64,000 nt of DNA from Stratiolaelaps scimitus (lineage: Eukaryota > Arthropoda > Arachnida > Mesostigmata > Laelapidae). A program made the translations under genes and the position numbers. The notes under the pieces were generated by a model. The model made no database searches, was not told the origin of the DNA, and was given only the letters and a program-made list of their open reading frames with translations. This document shows positions 12,401 through 25,518 of this stretch, piece after piece (within the stretch, counting starts at the first letter, position 1; each line of letters starts with the position of its first letter). The DNA lies in the NCBI GenBank assembly GCA_019614645.1, contig JABWDB010000005.1, forward strand, positions 9,890,001-9,954,000. Direction: 5' to 3'.

Positions 12401-14802
12401 ACTGTCTATGAGATCCTAAACGATATTACTGCAAAGGTCTACCAGTGGATAGTAGATCTACTTGGACATGACCAGCAGAAATGCCGGGAACGAAGGGGAA
12501 AAACGACGAACATAGACTTGAATGATAGGACCCAGGAATGAAACAGGCTTAGCTGAGTCGGCTGACATTATCACTGTCCTTTGTCGCTATTGGGCACGAC
12601 CAGGTTGGGCCTGATTCTGGATGAGTTGGCGACAAAGCTTACCAGAGAGGGTTTGGGAAGCATTATAGAGCTCGCTCTCTTTGCCGAAAGCTCACCCCCG
12701 GATCTGGTCAGGGGGTCGCTAGCTGAAACCCTCTACCGGACAGACTAGATTTTAGCAACGTTTGCCGAACGTTGCTTAAAGGCGACCGGTACGGCTGATA
12801 ACAGATAACACAGAGGGATTTATCTATATACCGTTAATTAGTTGGCATTTGATCGGATCGCTTTCACGGCGATAGGCTTCATGAGCAGGTGTCGACAATG
12901 TCAAACAACATCGACGCACGCTCCGTGCACGTACTCATTCTGCCGCTTGTCTCGATGCGACCATTGCACATTTCGAAGCCTCGGTTCAACGCCGTGGAGC
13001 GTCTCAGCGATCCGCGCAAGTTATACCTGCGGTCGACAGACAACACATTAGCAAAATGATATGAAATTCGATTTCCGAACAAGGGACGGGGAGGCGTTGG
13101 GACAAAGGATACATTTGTGATTGCACAATGGCTAACAACCTTGCTATTATTCTATGCAGCCGTTAGTGTTCTTTGTGTTTGGAATAGAATAGCAAAGGAA
13201 ATACTTTATTAGGCACTTCCGAGGCCTGATGAAACTGTTACATCGGTGGGACAAACGGCATTAGCAACAATTAATCAAACTGATTGCCACCCGGAGAAAA
13301 ATGCTATTTGTATATATATACATATATATATGTACACTGCGAGAGGAAATTTGCTGCGGACATGAGCCAAACGACATGCGACATGATTTTACTTGACGAC
13401 GAAGGACAGAGTCGCTTCGAATTCTCGACCGTGTTGATTTGGTGGGCCACAGAAGTCCACCACAAATAGGGAAAAAAAGAGGTCAGCTACAATACATCAA
13501 TCATGGCTGGTCATCTTACCATAAACTGAAAGTGGATCTCCATCTCGATGTGTTTTCTGCATGAAGACTTACGATGGGTGTTCAGTCTCTGGAATTCTCT
13601 TCTGACACCGATGAACACAGTAACACCATCGAACATGTAGATCTAGACGTGGCCGTAGATTACATTTGTTGCATCTAGTAGTTCAGATATATTCGCCTAC
13701 TGGCTTTCCGGAGTCACCTCCTCACCGGCATCGTATGACCACCCTATGTCGCGATTGGCATTTGTCAACTTATGTGTGAGCTCGTTTCGCGCTCGATTAG
13801 CCTAGAGATATTTCTCGTCAAACAACGTCGTCGGCAAGCATATCGAAACAGAAGATATCCAGCCGGTTTCGACCTGGCCGAACGAAATTGAATTGGTCCT
13901 GTTTAGGCGTCAGGAAATCACCCTCGTGGTTGCGGCCTGCTCCGTCGGCACCACCGTGCGGGTAAATGAAGTCGACGAGATATGAACTTGATGGTCCGGG
14001 TCATCTCTATTAGCTTGCGGGTTATAGTTTTGACAGCGGATGAAGGGATGAGGCCAGGGCGCACTAGCGAACCGCTAGCTTCATCAATTCTGCTGCCCCG
14101 CAGATAGTAGACACCGCTTATACCTCGCGGCTGGTAGCACAAGTACAAATTCTATTATGTTTCCGTGATCTTAATAGCCGCTTCCTGCGATTCCGAACGC
14201 CGGAAATTAACTGGCTTACCTGCAATTACCCGTTCAGGCGCGGTCCCAGAGGAGCCGCGCAAGCAGGCAGGCTGCCGGCCGACGAGTCAGCTACCTACTA
14301 CCAAGGGGTAAATGTAATGACTGGCCAATCTATCTTTATTGCTCACGAATAAGGCTTGCCGTCAACCTGTTTGATTGCTGGAACTGCAACAGGTTCTAGC
14401 TGGCTCGCAACTAGCCTAGCTAACTCGTCCGTTCTTCCTCTGAAATTAATGGAGCTATGTTATGGACAATACAAACGTACACGGCACATGCATGCAAATA
14501 CGACCACAACAAGCAACGAGCCCTCGCGCATACGGTCATACATACATCTATTTATCTATACGCAAATACACATAGATGCGTACCCCTTCCCCTTACCGGA
14601 CAACGACACGGACACATCAGATTGTCCATTTGTCATCGTTGTCATACGCATAGTGCGACGTAGATTTTACGGCCGTCCAGCGCTGCGGTACCGCTCAATG
14701 AATGTGACAGCCACCGGACGTGATGTAGCTGCGTACTTGTTTAGCATTGACTTCGACAGCCGACAGAGCTGCGCTTGATCGTGAATCTATTCACCGGTAT
14801 CT

Positions 14803-14839
<37 letters not shown>

Positions 14840-16892
14840 TCCGAAACGATTCGCCGCTATTTGGGTCTCACAGTGTATTGTCGTCTTGAGAAGTAGTATC
14901 GTATTGTTATGCTTTGCCTCCTGCTGAGTGTGTTATTGGCTACAGTCGCAGGGCAAATTCTGGGAGATCCGGGGGATGGGGCTGAAAACTCCACTGGCTT
15001 CACTACGAGCACTGGTGTATAATAATATGATTTTATTAGTGCGTTTATCCCGGCGGCTAATCGGCATTTAACAGATTGTCAACCAGTTGTAAAGCAGTAC
15101 AGTCCTCGGGTGCAACGATGACGAGTCATCAGTCCTGCCAAACGCCTGGCACTGGGAAGGAATCGAGAGGGGTCTCGGTTCCAGCTGAACGATATCGGTC
15201 AGGACCTGATATTGAAACAGAGAGCCGGCGCATCCGAGATGCAGCGCTTTGTGTCGAGCGATCAAAGTTGGCTTTGCCGGAAGCCTGCCGGGGGGGGAGG
15301 GTTGTCGCGAAATAGATGGGCCACTGTTAAATGTGAAGGGTGGAGAAACGTCAGCGTGCCGGGGGCAACGGTAGCTGGGGTACTCGAGGCAAACTGACTA
15401 TTAAGCACATCATGATAGATTGAACCGTAGGCAATGAAACACAGGCGATGGATGTTTGCGGAGAAGCCGCTGTCGTCGACGGGAGCCAACTCAGTGCGAG
15501 GACACTGGCCCAGCAACTTGAGAGACTTTGACTGACTCTTCTGATGAATCCTTTGCATTAATTACGTGATTGCTACCCAAGCGATCGTTTCGCATATGAA
15601 CACGAGCAATAGTGAATATGACCAAAGGCAGTAAATGTGTTATGGGCCAAGAAAATCAAAACAAAAGTGAATGACAGCTGTCAACTCAATATACAGATTT
15701 CGATCACGCCCGCCGCAGTTTTCGTCAGAGAATTTATTCCCGATGCAGATATTGGCACTGGCGCTACTTGTTGGTGGAGGCAGAAACCTATGGCATTGTT
15801 CATATTGATTGAAGTGACGCAGGAGGTCATAGAGTGGCTGAATAATGTTTGTTTAGACCTTTAAAGGGTGATCATATTTTGGTAGAACTATACATTTCAC
15901 CATTGGTCTAAATGGAGGCGGACCTTACATATGTATGTGTATCACCTGATAGACAGAGTATCCGAAACTGGACGAGTGTCATATCCCGATGTTTTTTGGA
16001 TAGGAGAGTCGAAACGAAGCTGTTCGGGTGCCCTCTAACCATCTGAATGTCGGAAAAAAAGTAGGAATGCACATTCTGTTAAATTTAGCCCCTTGCTAAA
16101 TTTTGACTCGGTACTGTATAAATATTGACCAGTAGGATGCTGGCATCTCGCCGCGCTCAGGTGTCGGTAAATTTCTCTGATCCAGACGACCTATATTTGG
16201 GGCTTTTCGACTGTTGCATGGCGGTGATTTGTTCGGGGCATGCCCGATCGCCCGTGACGTTCAGTAGCCTTGAAGAGTTCAGGAACTTCTATGAGGTGCG
16301 ACCATAATGATTTCAATTTTTCACCACAATTTTTCACCATGGCTTCGGAGGGGTTTCTAGCAAATTCTACCACGCGTCGGTATAAGGTGTCTACTGACCG
16401 GCTGCGGACTGGTTGTGCAATACATTGAGAAAAACACTGCATGAGCTAAAGGATGTATAATCAAGGAGAAACTTAGAAAGATATCTATTGAAGAGAGCGA
16501 TTTTCTATACTACCGGAAAGCGCTATGGGAAATGTAGTTACATTACGCCCAGAGTGTGTTGTTTAATAGGCAATATAATAAGCAACAATACTGATCGGCG
16601 GCACAATCTCAAATATTGAGCTAACATGCTATTGTCATCACTGTGTGGCGGAAATTAGTTAATACTTTAGAAATAAATTAAGCAACAGTTATTCTGATTA
16701 TTTTAGAAAAATATATTCATGCATCGACGCAGTCGAAGCCGCTTTGTAATCGCTCACTCTCGACAACTTCCTTGAACACATCACTCATCCTCGTACGCAT
16801 GACATGATCTCGAGCCTATAAGAACGCGAGAAATTAATCTGCCTCTTTACTGAACACACACACACATGTATACATTATATACCATATAATGT

Positions 16893-16923
<31 letters not shown>

Positions 16924-18979
16924 CTATATATAATGCATCTTCATTTACAACATATATCTAATAATTACTGTTACATCATTGCAGTTAAGCAGCGAGATGA
17001 CAGATTGTAGTGGATCGGCGGTCGTCGGCGGCGCTGCCGTCTGATGCGGGCAGCAGAACTGCTCGCCCCCGAGTCAGTTACTCCAGCTCGGGCTTTCAGC
17101 ACGGCCGCACGCTGTCTTACAGGAGGAGATCGATTGTTTTGGGGCTGGACGAGCATTCGCCGGCCATGTCCCAGGTGCGTTGCAACCAACCATCACTTAT
17201 TGGTGGTGGACCAAAAGAAAACCGCCTCTCTCAGTTCCGATAATCCCATCCGTCGTCATCTGACTTACCCCACGAAACCTACGCACGATTATAGTATAAC
17301 CTAAAATCAATCGTGTTTTGTATCGTTTTTTGGTTGCGGTTATTATATAACGAACAAAAAAAGCAGCAAGCACATAGGTACATAGAGAATCCTGCCCTTT
17401 GTACGGGTTGCGTTCACGAGCAGTGTACATATATACACCTGGCAAATATCCGGAACACAATGCATTAATGACGAAAAATGTCGATAGGCTGATACATCCA
17501 TGCATGAAACCAAATAGATAATCGTTATTATTATTATTATTGTAATCATCATCATCACCAGCAGCCCCACGTGATTAATTAACGACTCGGAAATTCGTCC
17601 CAAATTCCCTATGCATCTCGAGGCAACCATCTGAACAAGCTCCCTTGAACTAATTACACATTATAGTTCGTTTGATTTGTCGAACGCTGCCCGCTTACCG
17701 CCGCAATGTTCCGGCGAAGGCAAAAAGAAGCCGCTGCTGCAGAGAGAGATCATTCCAATGTGGAACAACCGAGAGCAGTCACCTCTCTCTTTCTCTCAGC
17801 CTCTCGGCAAAAGCATCATGCGTGTGACGAATTTGCGCGGGTCTCTCGGCCGCCACACAGGCGGGCCCCGGGCGTGAATGAGAACACTCCAGTCTGAGAG
17901 ATAACGCCCCCTGACCCCCCCGGGGGTCCCGCCCCCGTTCCCCCGGCGATCGGGAACGGTACCACCGCCAGCGGTGATAGCGGCATTCTCCTCCAGGAGA
18001 GAATTAACATTAAGGCGAATATATATGCATACATTATATTCCTCGCGGCGATACGAACGAGCTGTGGAGACTCGTGTGTGGCGGAGATATGCATTTGGGT
18101 TCGCCCCGTGGTTGAGGTCGTGTGACGGGCGTCCTTGTGAGTGACTGAGTGAGCAAGCAAGTGTCTGTGTGATTGAACGGGGGTCCATACAGATGATGCA
18201 TCCTCGCTGCGCGCCTGCTGCTACGGCTGCTTTCTTCTCCTTGAACATACTGAGCCCGATTCAAGCCCCGCGGCCGGACACATCGGCAACCGCCCGCCCG
18301 CCCCACATATTAAGCGGCGGATCGTATCATATATCCGTCGTATAATTGGCTCGTTAACGCGTTGGGCTTGATACGGGCCAGTTCGCGCCATATAGTCCGC
18401 CATTCTGAACCCCAACAGGCAGGCCCCGTGATGGCCGACGCGGTAACGTCCTCGCTAGACCTAGAGGAACGAAGTATGAAAATCCCTCAGACATGCATAA
18501 ATACTATAGCTCATCGTAGTCCAGCTCTGCAGTAAAACAGAGCGCGCACGAAATCCGTATTTACCTCACTGCTATTATATAATACTATGATCAGTCTACC
18601 TCGCCATCCCATTGGCCTCCCTATCGTTCTGACGTCTAAGACGACTTGGGCCACTCACTGCCGGCCGTATTCTACTACTACAAGTGAACGACGACTACTG
18701 CAACTATTATTAATACAGCCTAGAGATATGATAGCAGTAGGCGTATCGTAGTCTCTTCAATTGAATGAATGGAGTCAGTCGAGAAGAGGCGGGACTTGTG
18801 CGTTTGATTCGCGCACTTCCCATTTATCGCGTTCGTTCTGCCCCTACAGCGTCTGGGTATATATGTATACCCATATATGTATATATATACACCACCATTG
18901 GCTCGTCCTCCCATGCCGTGACCGTCCCTGGTCTCAGTCGTCTCAGAGAAACACTCGCTCGTTGACTCTAACGCTCTAG
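9401..18979. other. Gene-poor stretch upstream of the WSD-like gene
   Basis: No recognisable exon in 9.6 kb; it may be intergenic or a long 5' intron. Contents noted: a GTGT tract at 10147-10168, (TA)n at about 14803-14829 and 16896-16929, ATT repeats near 17525, and a GC-rich hairpin pair at 17913-17959 within a GC-rich patch of about 17.7-18.4 kb. Open frames such as 14356-14778 (140 codons) look like chance reading through biased DNA. Confidence 0.5.
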
Positions 18980-19034
18980 TTGATATTGCGGTGTTGGTGG
19001 TTATGTTGCGTGCGTACCGTCGATATATATATGC

Positions 19035-21964
19035 ATGGATGGCCACGCGATGCGATGCTATGCGCCGCGGCTCTTGCAGCTGTCGGTGAATTCGGAACCG
19101 GAGGCGGCCGAGTTGGAGGCTGCCGTAAGGCTGGAGCAATGCGGCCTGACGAGTCCTGGGAGAGGCGGTGGCGGCGGCGTGCCCGGAGCACGCTCCTCGG
19201 AGGAGCTGCTCATCAACGCCGATGAAGCGGATGTCGATGAGGTAGACCACCTCATTCAGGTAATCATGAGATATATATATATATATATATTAATTACACT
19301 TGAATAGTTAAACAAAGCATGGGATGAGAAAGGAGGTTGATGAAAATCAAATCAGGTGGTACCGTAGGGCCTAAAGGATCATAATGGGTGGACGGAGCTG
19401 CTTGCTATTGACCAGAAGTATGTTAAATAGAAATTGTCCTGTGTGCACTATTCCCATCGTAATTATTCAACTCGAGTAAACAAATATTGAATAATAATAT
19501 CTAATAATTTTCGAAATGGTACATACAACTGAATGACGTACATTTATTACAATATCGTGAGTTTCTGGTGGCGCTATAGTAAGTCTCTTTCTCTGCTTAC
19601 GAAGGTGGAAATCGCTTGGTAGAGCCAAGCGCGGTTCTAATAAAGTTTTCGCGTGCTTATGAAATATACGATATGGCCATGTCACGCAAATTGTTAACTG
19701 GCAGCTCCAGCTGGTTATGGCAACCTTAATCAAAATAGGGTATGAACACCAAAGTGGTACAAGTATCTAGCGCTATATATATATATATATATATACATAT
19801 ATAATAGAGAGCGTGGCATTTCCCCTCTCAAATCAGTGAGCTAATCGAACTTTGCACTCTGATTCTCATGAACGCTTGTTAGGGACGCGAGCGTACGTTA
19901 CTTAACAACTTGATCAACCGAGCTCAGGACAGGGATTTTCCGCCAGGGGCACCGCCACCCCTGCCCGCGCAGCCGCCCGTCTTCCAGGTACGACAAAGGA
20001 ACGACGAACCTGAGAGATCGCTCGACGTTAATCTATATCAGGGTGCGCCGTATCACCGTGAAAAGAATATCCTACAAGACATTTAATTTAGGTTGAGATT
20101 AGTACTGCTATTACGATGTACATAGTTTTGCTTGCAATATAGCTAGAGATATATGAACCACTTGCTCATCGTCGATGTTCACCTGATCTAAACGGTATAT
20201 CACAACCTGTTTGTCATTGTTGTTTATTAGGCGATTGACGAGGTACCCGGCGGTAATGTGAGCGGTTTGCCCACACAGCCGCCAGCACCGCCGGCACCAC
20301 CCACGACGCATTTTGTCAACGTGAACATGGCATTACCGCCGCGTGGACATGGCCGACAACATTCACATGCCCAACATACTCACCAGAGGCCTCAGCATCG
20401 GAGGGCTCACAGAAGACACCGGCACAGTCTCGTCGATATCAAAGGCGTAGGCAAAAGCTAGATAGACGGGTTATGATATAAATGGCTTAGAATGTATTCA
20501 GTCTTTGTTCGGGTTTGCGAAACCGATAGATCGATAGCTGGTAGGCCACGCTTCTCGTGCACTTGTTGATTTGATTTTGCCGCTCGCTGATGGTCAGTTT
20601 GTCGTCAGGGAGTCGTGGCGCGCAACGATAACATGTATTTAAATTTAAAAAAAATTCACAAACTAGCAATATATTGTTTCAGCATGCCTGATATACGGGA
20701 CCTGATTTAGGCTAATGTATTATACAATCCAGTGGATGATAGGGATTCGTTCCGATGTTGTCGTTGAGATTAGCTATATAACAAATTGTCTAGAAAGACA
20801 ATTAATTTATAAGGTATTTGTTGTGAAAAAGATGCCTCAGAAATCATAGTCTTGTAGCCCGTGTAATTGGGGCCAATCGCAGGAAGGCAGACTTTCCTTC
20901 AGAAGGGTACCAGTCGCTAAATGATCTATGGGAACCCTTTGTATGAACAGTTTTGACCGGCAATAGCTACAATAAAGCAAAAATAATAAATACGAAGCGG
21001 ACATGTTGAGTACAACCATTCCCAGAGCATTGTGGACGGCCAGCGGGTCGACTCAATGGTCTAGTTCGCCTCGATGTCAATACCGCATGATTTTCTCCGA
21101 CCTCTGATGAGTGAAATTCCATATGGCATATCTAGTAAGAGTTCGGCATAAACATTTTTCAGAGCCTCACCGGACACCTATCTGGGTCGTCGTCAGACTC
21201 TGATTCGGACGGATCCTCGTCTTCCTCCGAGGATTCGGAGCTTATCTGCAACAAAACCGAGTGTGCCATGAACGCTAACGCCAGCCACGAAGAAGCCGGT
21301 CGCGGACACCGTATCGGATCGCTTGCTGGCGACGGGTACGTCCGGGTTATGGGTAGCTCTTTCTATTTTTAGCTAACCCTTATCTCATCCCCAATCAGGG
21401 GCTCCGTCGTAATCAGCGAAGAGATCCCAAATATTATATATCTATACAGGATAAGCAGTGGTTTCCCAGTCGCATTTTGATACGCTTTGATAATAATAAT
21501 AATAATAATACTCGGTTTGATACGTTGCCCTGCGACACATTTGCTTAAAGCGAATTCCCAAGTGCTGTGCAATTTTGGGCATGATTTCTCCAAAAAAAAA
21601 ACCACCTGTATGTGATATTAGAAAAGATGGCTTACTCGTATATAGTTGTCGGTAGAACCTGTGCTCCTATTTTTCACTGAATATATACATATTCGACTTT
21701 GTGGCTGTGTGTGTTTGTGTGTCTTTGTGTGTGTGCGCGACGCGCGTTCAGCATGTGTGAGCTGATTATGAACAACAAATTGAACAGCTCAACCGGGATT
21801 GGGCTCGACATCAAAACGGTAGCGATGCTGCAAGACGAGAAGCTGCAACAGCTCGAGAGAGGTTTAGATATCGAAGATCGTTCATCGAAGGGCTTCATGG
21901 TTGGCAACAAACGCAAGAAGAAAAAAGGCCGCGGGCGGCGCAAGAAGAAAAAGAAAGTCCCAAA
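19035..21964 (+). other. N-terminal region of the WSD-like protein (exons 1-5, residues about 1-310)
   Basis: This region has no domain I recognise. Exon 1 is acidic and glycine-rich (VDEVDHLIQ end). Exons 2 and 3 are proline-rich (PPGAPPPLPAQPP, QPPAPPAPP) and end in a histidine/arginine-rich stretch. Exon 4 has a serine/aspartate run (SGSSSDSDSDGSSSSSEDSE), a likely phosphorylated acidic patch. Exon 5 ends in a cluster of Lys/Arg residues (NKRKKKKGRGRRKKKKKVPK) just before the membrane segment, consistent with a cytosolic positive-inside flank or a nuclear-localisation-like signal. Exon 3 would run into a stop at 20461 without splicing, and the donor GTAGGC at 20447 is the phase-0 choice. 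Confidence 0.7.
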
Positions 21965-24900
21965 GTGAGTCCGGCAACGAACTCGACGACCTACAATGAT
22001 TGCTATCAGACAATAATAATCCCTTAGTCGCCGTCGTTGATGTTGTTATTGTTGTAACACTTGCGTGGAACTGCTAAATCGCTCTCTTCGGCTGCTGACT
22101 AGTTTACAAACCTCGGCAACCTGTCTGCCCACTGAACGTAGTACACATAAAGCGATGTCTAATATGGCGAAAACGACCGAATTTCATGTGTGCAGCATAG
22201 ATCGACTGACTGAAACAGTACATTCTTATATTGTTCCGCCGAGTTATATCCTAGCTGTGTAGCGGACATGCTTCTCTTGAAATGATCCACAAGTCATAAG
22301 CGGAACGGCATACCTGTGATATATTCTCTATTTTTTGCCACTTACATATCTCTCTCTCTCTCTCTCCACGCTAATAGATATCTACAAAGCGCCCCAATCG
22401 CGTTGCTTAAACATCCCGCGGAGCGGTCTGCCACGGCGTCAATTCTCAGTTCATTACTGTTAATGAGCGTTAGCCTCTTAACGGGCCTTCCGCTGGTGGC
22501 CGGTATGCTTTTGCTCTTACCGTTGGCGTTCTGTACCCGACATACGTGCAAGAGCTGCGCCGCGTGCCAGGAAGGCGTCCTCTGCGAAGAACACCAAGAT
22601 GAGAATGGAGTGGGTACGTCCGGACCGCGATTCGTCAGTCCCATGGATAACCTGTGGCTGCATGATGCTCATTTCAATCATAATATCGGGCATTGTCTCA
22701 TCTTTATGGAGCCCGGCCTGGACGCGGCCACTTTAGCCAACCACCTACATGACCGAATCCTTGACCGTACTAACGAGCGCGGCAGACCAGTCTTCCGCAG
22801 GTTCATGAAAAAGGTTCGTGTTTGTCGTTTTCACATTCGTACATTCGGCTTATGCTCTCTGACCCCTTCGTCATGATAATTGAGTTGCGTAGATATCTAT
22901 TGGCTAGCCATAATAATAATAGTAATAATTAAACCCTTATAATAGTAATAAGCAAAACCTAGGCGCCTATATATTCTCGAAGACAACCTCAAAGCAACGC
23001 AATGACTGTAAACCACCCAGCGATCCATATGATACTCCTCCACTTCCACAAATCGTGACGCTATGCAGAAAGCATTAATTCTGTTATGCTCTAACACAGC
23101 ACCTTTACAATCGAACGTGGTGATTCGTGCTACATTATTTGACACGTTCGGTCGTTATTCCCGTTGTTGTTGTTGTTGCACTGACATAACCGTAACCTGT
23201 AATTGTGTTTGGTGCATTTATTTATCGACTCTAGATTGTGCCGCAGGTTGGAGGTTTCTGTTGGCTCGATGATGACGAATTTCGAATTGAACGCCATGTT
23301 TTGGCGGAAGACAAGCCTCTGCGGGACTACATGCAATTGACATCATACCTGACCACCTTGATGTCCAAGGGTATGCCGGCCGACCGCCCCCTGTGGGACA
23401 TTCGTGTACTCTCCAACTACAACTGGGGCCAGGAGACAGTGCTTGTTGTACGCGTTCACCAGGTCCTCACCGACGGCATGTCGCTACTCAAGGTACATTA
23501 TTGATGTGCCCGCCGAACACACATATATTAATAATGAATGCACTTTGGTTGTTGTAGCGAGATGTTGACAATGAATCGTAGGCTTAATACATAATAATGA
23601 TAATCATGCGGATGAAGTGCGCAAATATGGCAGCATTAGTTAGCCATTAATAACGACGAGCCTGGCCGAAGATTCGATATTTCGCGTGAGCGTCATATCT
23701 ACAAAACAACTTAAAAACAAAACTAATATACAAGTGATCATACAATTCTACTGCCGCCTTTTTTCTTTAGCAATATTTTACAATACTCTATACTACTATA
23801 CTAGAATTGTTATCATAATAATATATAGAATACAAATAATCATATTACATACAGTAATAATTATTCCTAATTGGATTTCATCATCTGTTTCAGGTGCTAT
23901 GCAACCATCTGGCTGACGGAGCACAATCCCGCTCCTGCGGCCGTTTCAAGCCGCGTTTCGGCGGCTCCAATCTTGCCCTGAACACCCTAAAGGCCATCTT
24001 GATTGGGCCGTTAGCAGCCATCCTAAACTTTGCATCCAAGCCCGACTGTAATATATTCCGAAGAGGAAAATACGATAAGCTCATAGGTAAGCTTTCATAC
24101 GAGGGGGTCATAGAGCAATGCCGTGTGCGGGGGATTCGTTCCGGGTCTGCGCTCAATGACACTGGCTTGTTCATCTACTTAAACGGTGCGCGTTGCGAAT
24201 CGTTCCGTTAATTTATGGCAATATCTCTAGCGTCCACCCAGTGTCCCATGAATTTTCCTTTATTTAGTTTGACAGGGTCAGCAGGTAGTACCCTAAAATT
24301 GTCTCAAGCAGTAAGAGAACGGGTTTTCCTCTGAGGCAACTCGGATATATCCGTGCCGAGAAACACCGGCACGTATTCGAGGGGTGTTGTAAAGGCTCGT
24401 TGTAGCCATATATAATACTTATCCCTTTTGCGTCGATTGACACCAAAAATTCGTGTAGGTATTGTCTTTCAATATACAAATAAAAGGATTCCTTGATCTT
24501 AAATCCTCTTCGATCCTATCCCGACCCTGATCTGTCATCTGATTCTTTTGCAGGTGAGAGATCCATAGCGTGGAGCAGGGACCTCTCCCTTGAGCAGGTG
24601 ATGCGGATCAAGAGGGTCACACGCAGCACACTAAATGATGTCCTTCTCGCTGCTGTCAGCGGCGCTCTGCGTAGCTATATGCAGAAACAGGGCATCAACA
24701 ATCCGCCTGACATCAAGGTGTGTATTGTATCCGACAGGCGTATATGATTGCAGTCCGCTAATGAAGTATTAGCAGTGGCCGTTAGTGCGTACCCCTTCCT
24801 CGATTCATTTTTTTGAACAACAACAACAACAAAAATAAAGCTGGAATTCGATTTTCAGTGATCAGGAGAAAACGATAATTGAAATTCTTACCCAAAGCAA

Positions 24901-25449
24901 TATTATTCATTGTGGTAATGCAGCAATTCATAGTTGTAGACGTATTTGTATTCTATAAATGCTCATATGCCGTCAGATCGAACCGTTCCACCATCTTAGA
25001 CCGTGCGCGTCGGCTCTGTTTCGCGTATTGTTTCTGACAGGTCAACCTCCCGGTAGACTTGAGACCGGAGCCGAATCCGGTGCCACCACCGCCGGTGCCG
25101 ATGACTTTGTCAATGTCGTCGCCGGGGGGCGGTGTGCACTCTGACTCGTCTGCCGGTGCACCTCTTGGTACACGTTTTTCGTCGTGCCTCATCAAGCTGC
25201 CGACGAGCACAGAAGGCGCCATCCCCCGGCTGTGGGCCGTTCGCCAAGAGATGGATAACCTGAAGTGCTCCTCCGACCCACTGACCATGTTTGGCTTTCT
25301 GCAATTTCTGCTCGTTATGCTCCCCTACCGATGGGCACACTGCATCCTGTCCTGGTACAACCGTAAGGTATGGGCCACGTTATCGTTTTTTACGTCGTCT
25401 AAATAATAGTCAAGCCGGAGGAAGACATTGAAGCGAACTATATATACAT

Positions 25450-25518
<69 letters not shown>

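Noticed and set aside
18720..19250. 176-codon minus-strand frame opposite the first WSD exon
   Set aside because: Antisense shadow of a real exon and a (TA)n patch; no homology is recognised.
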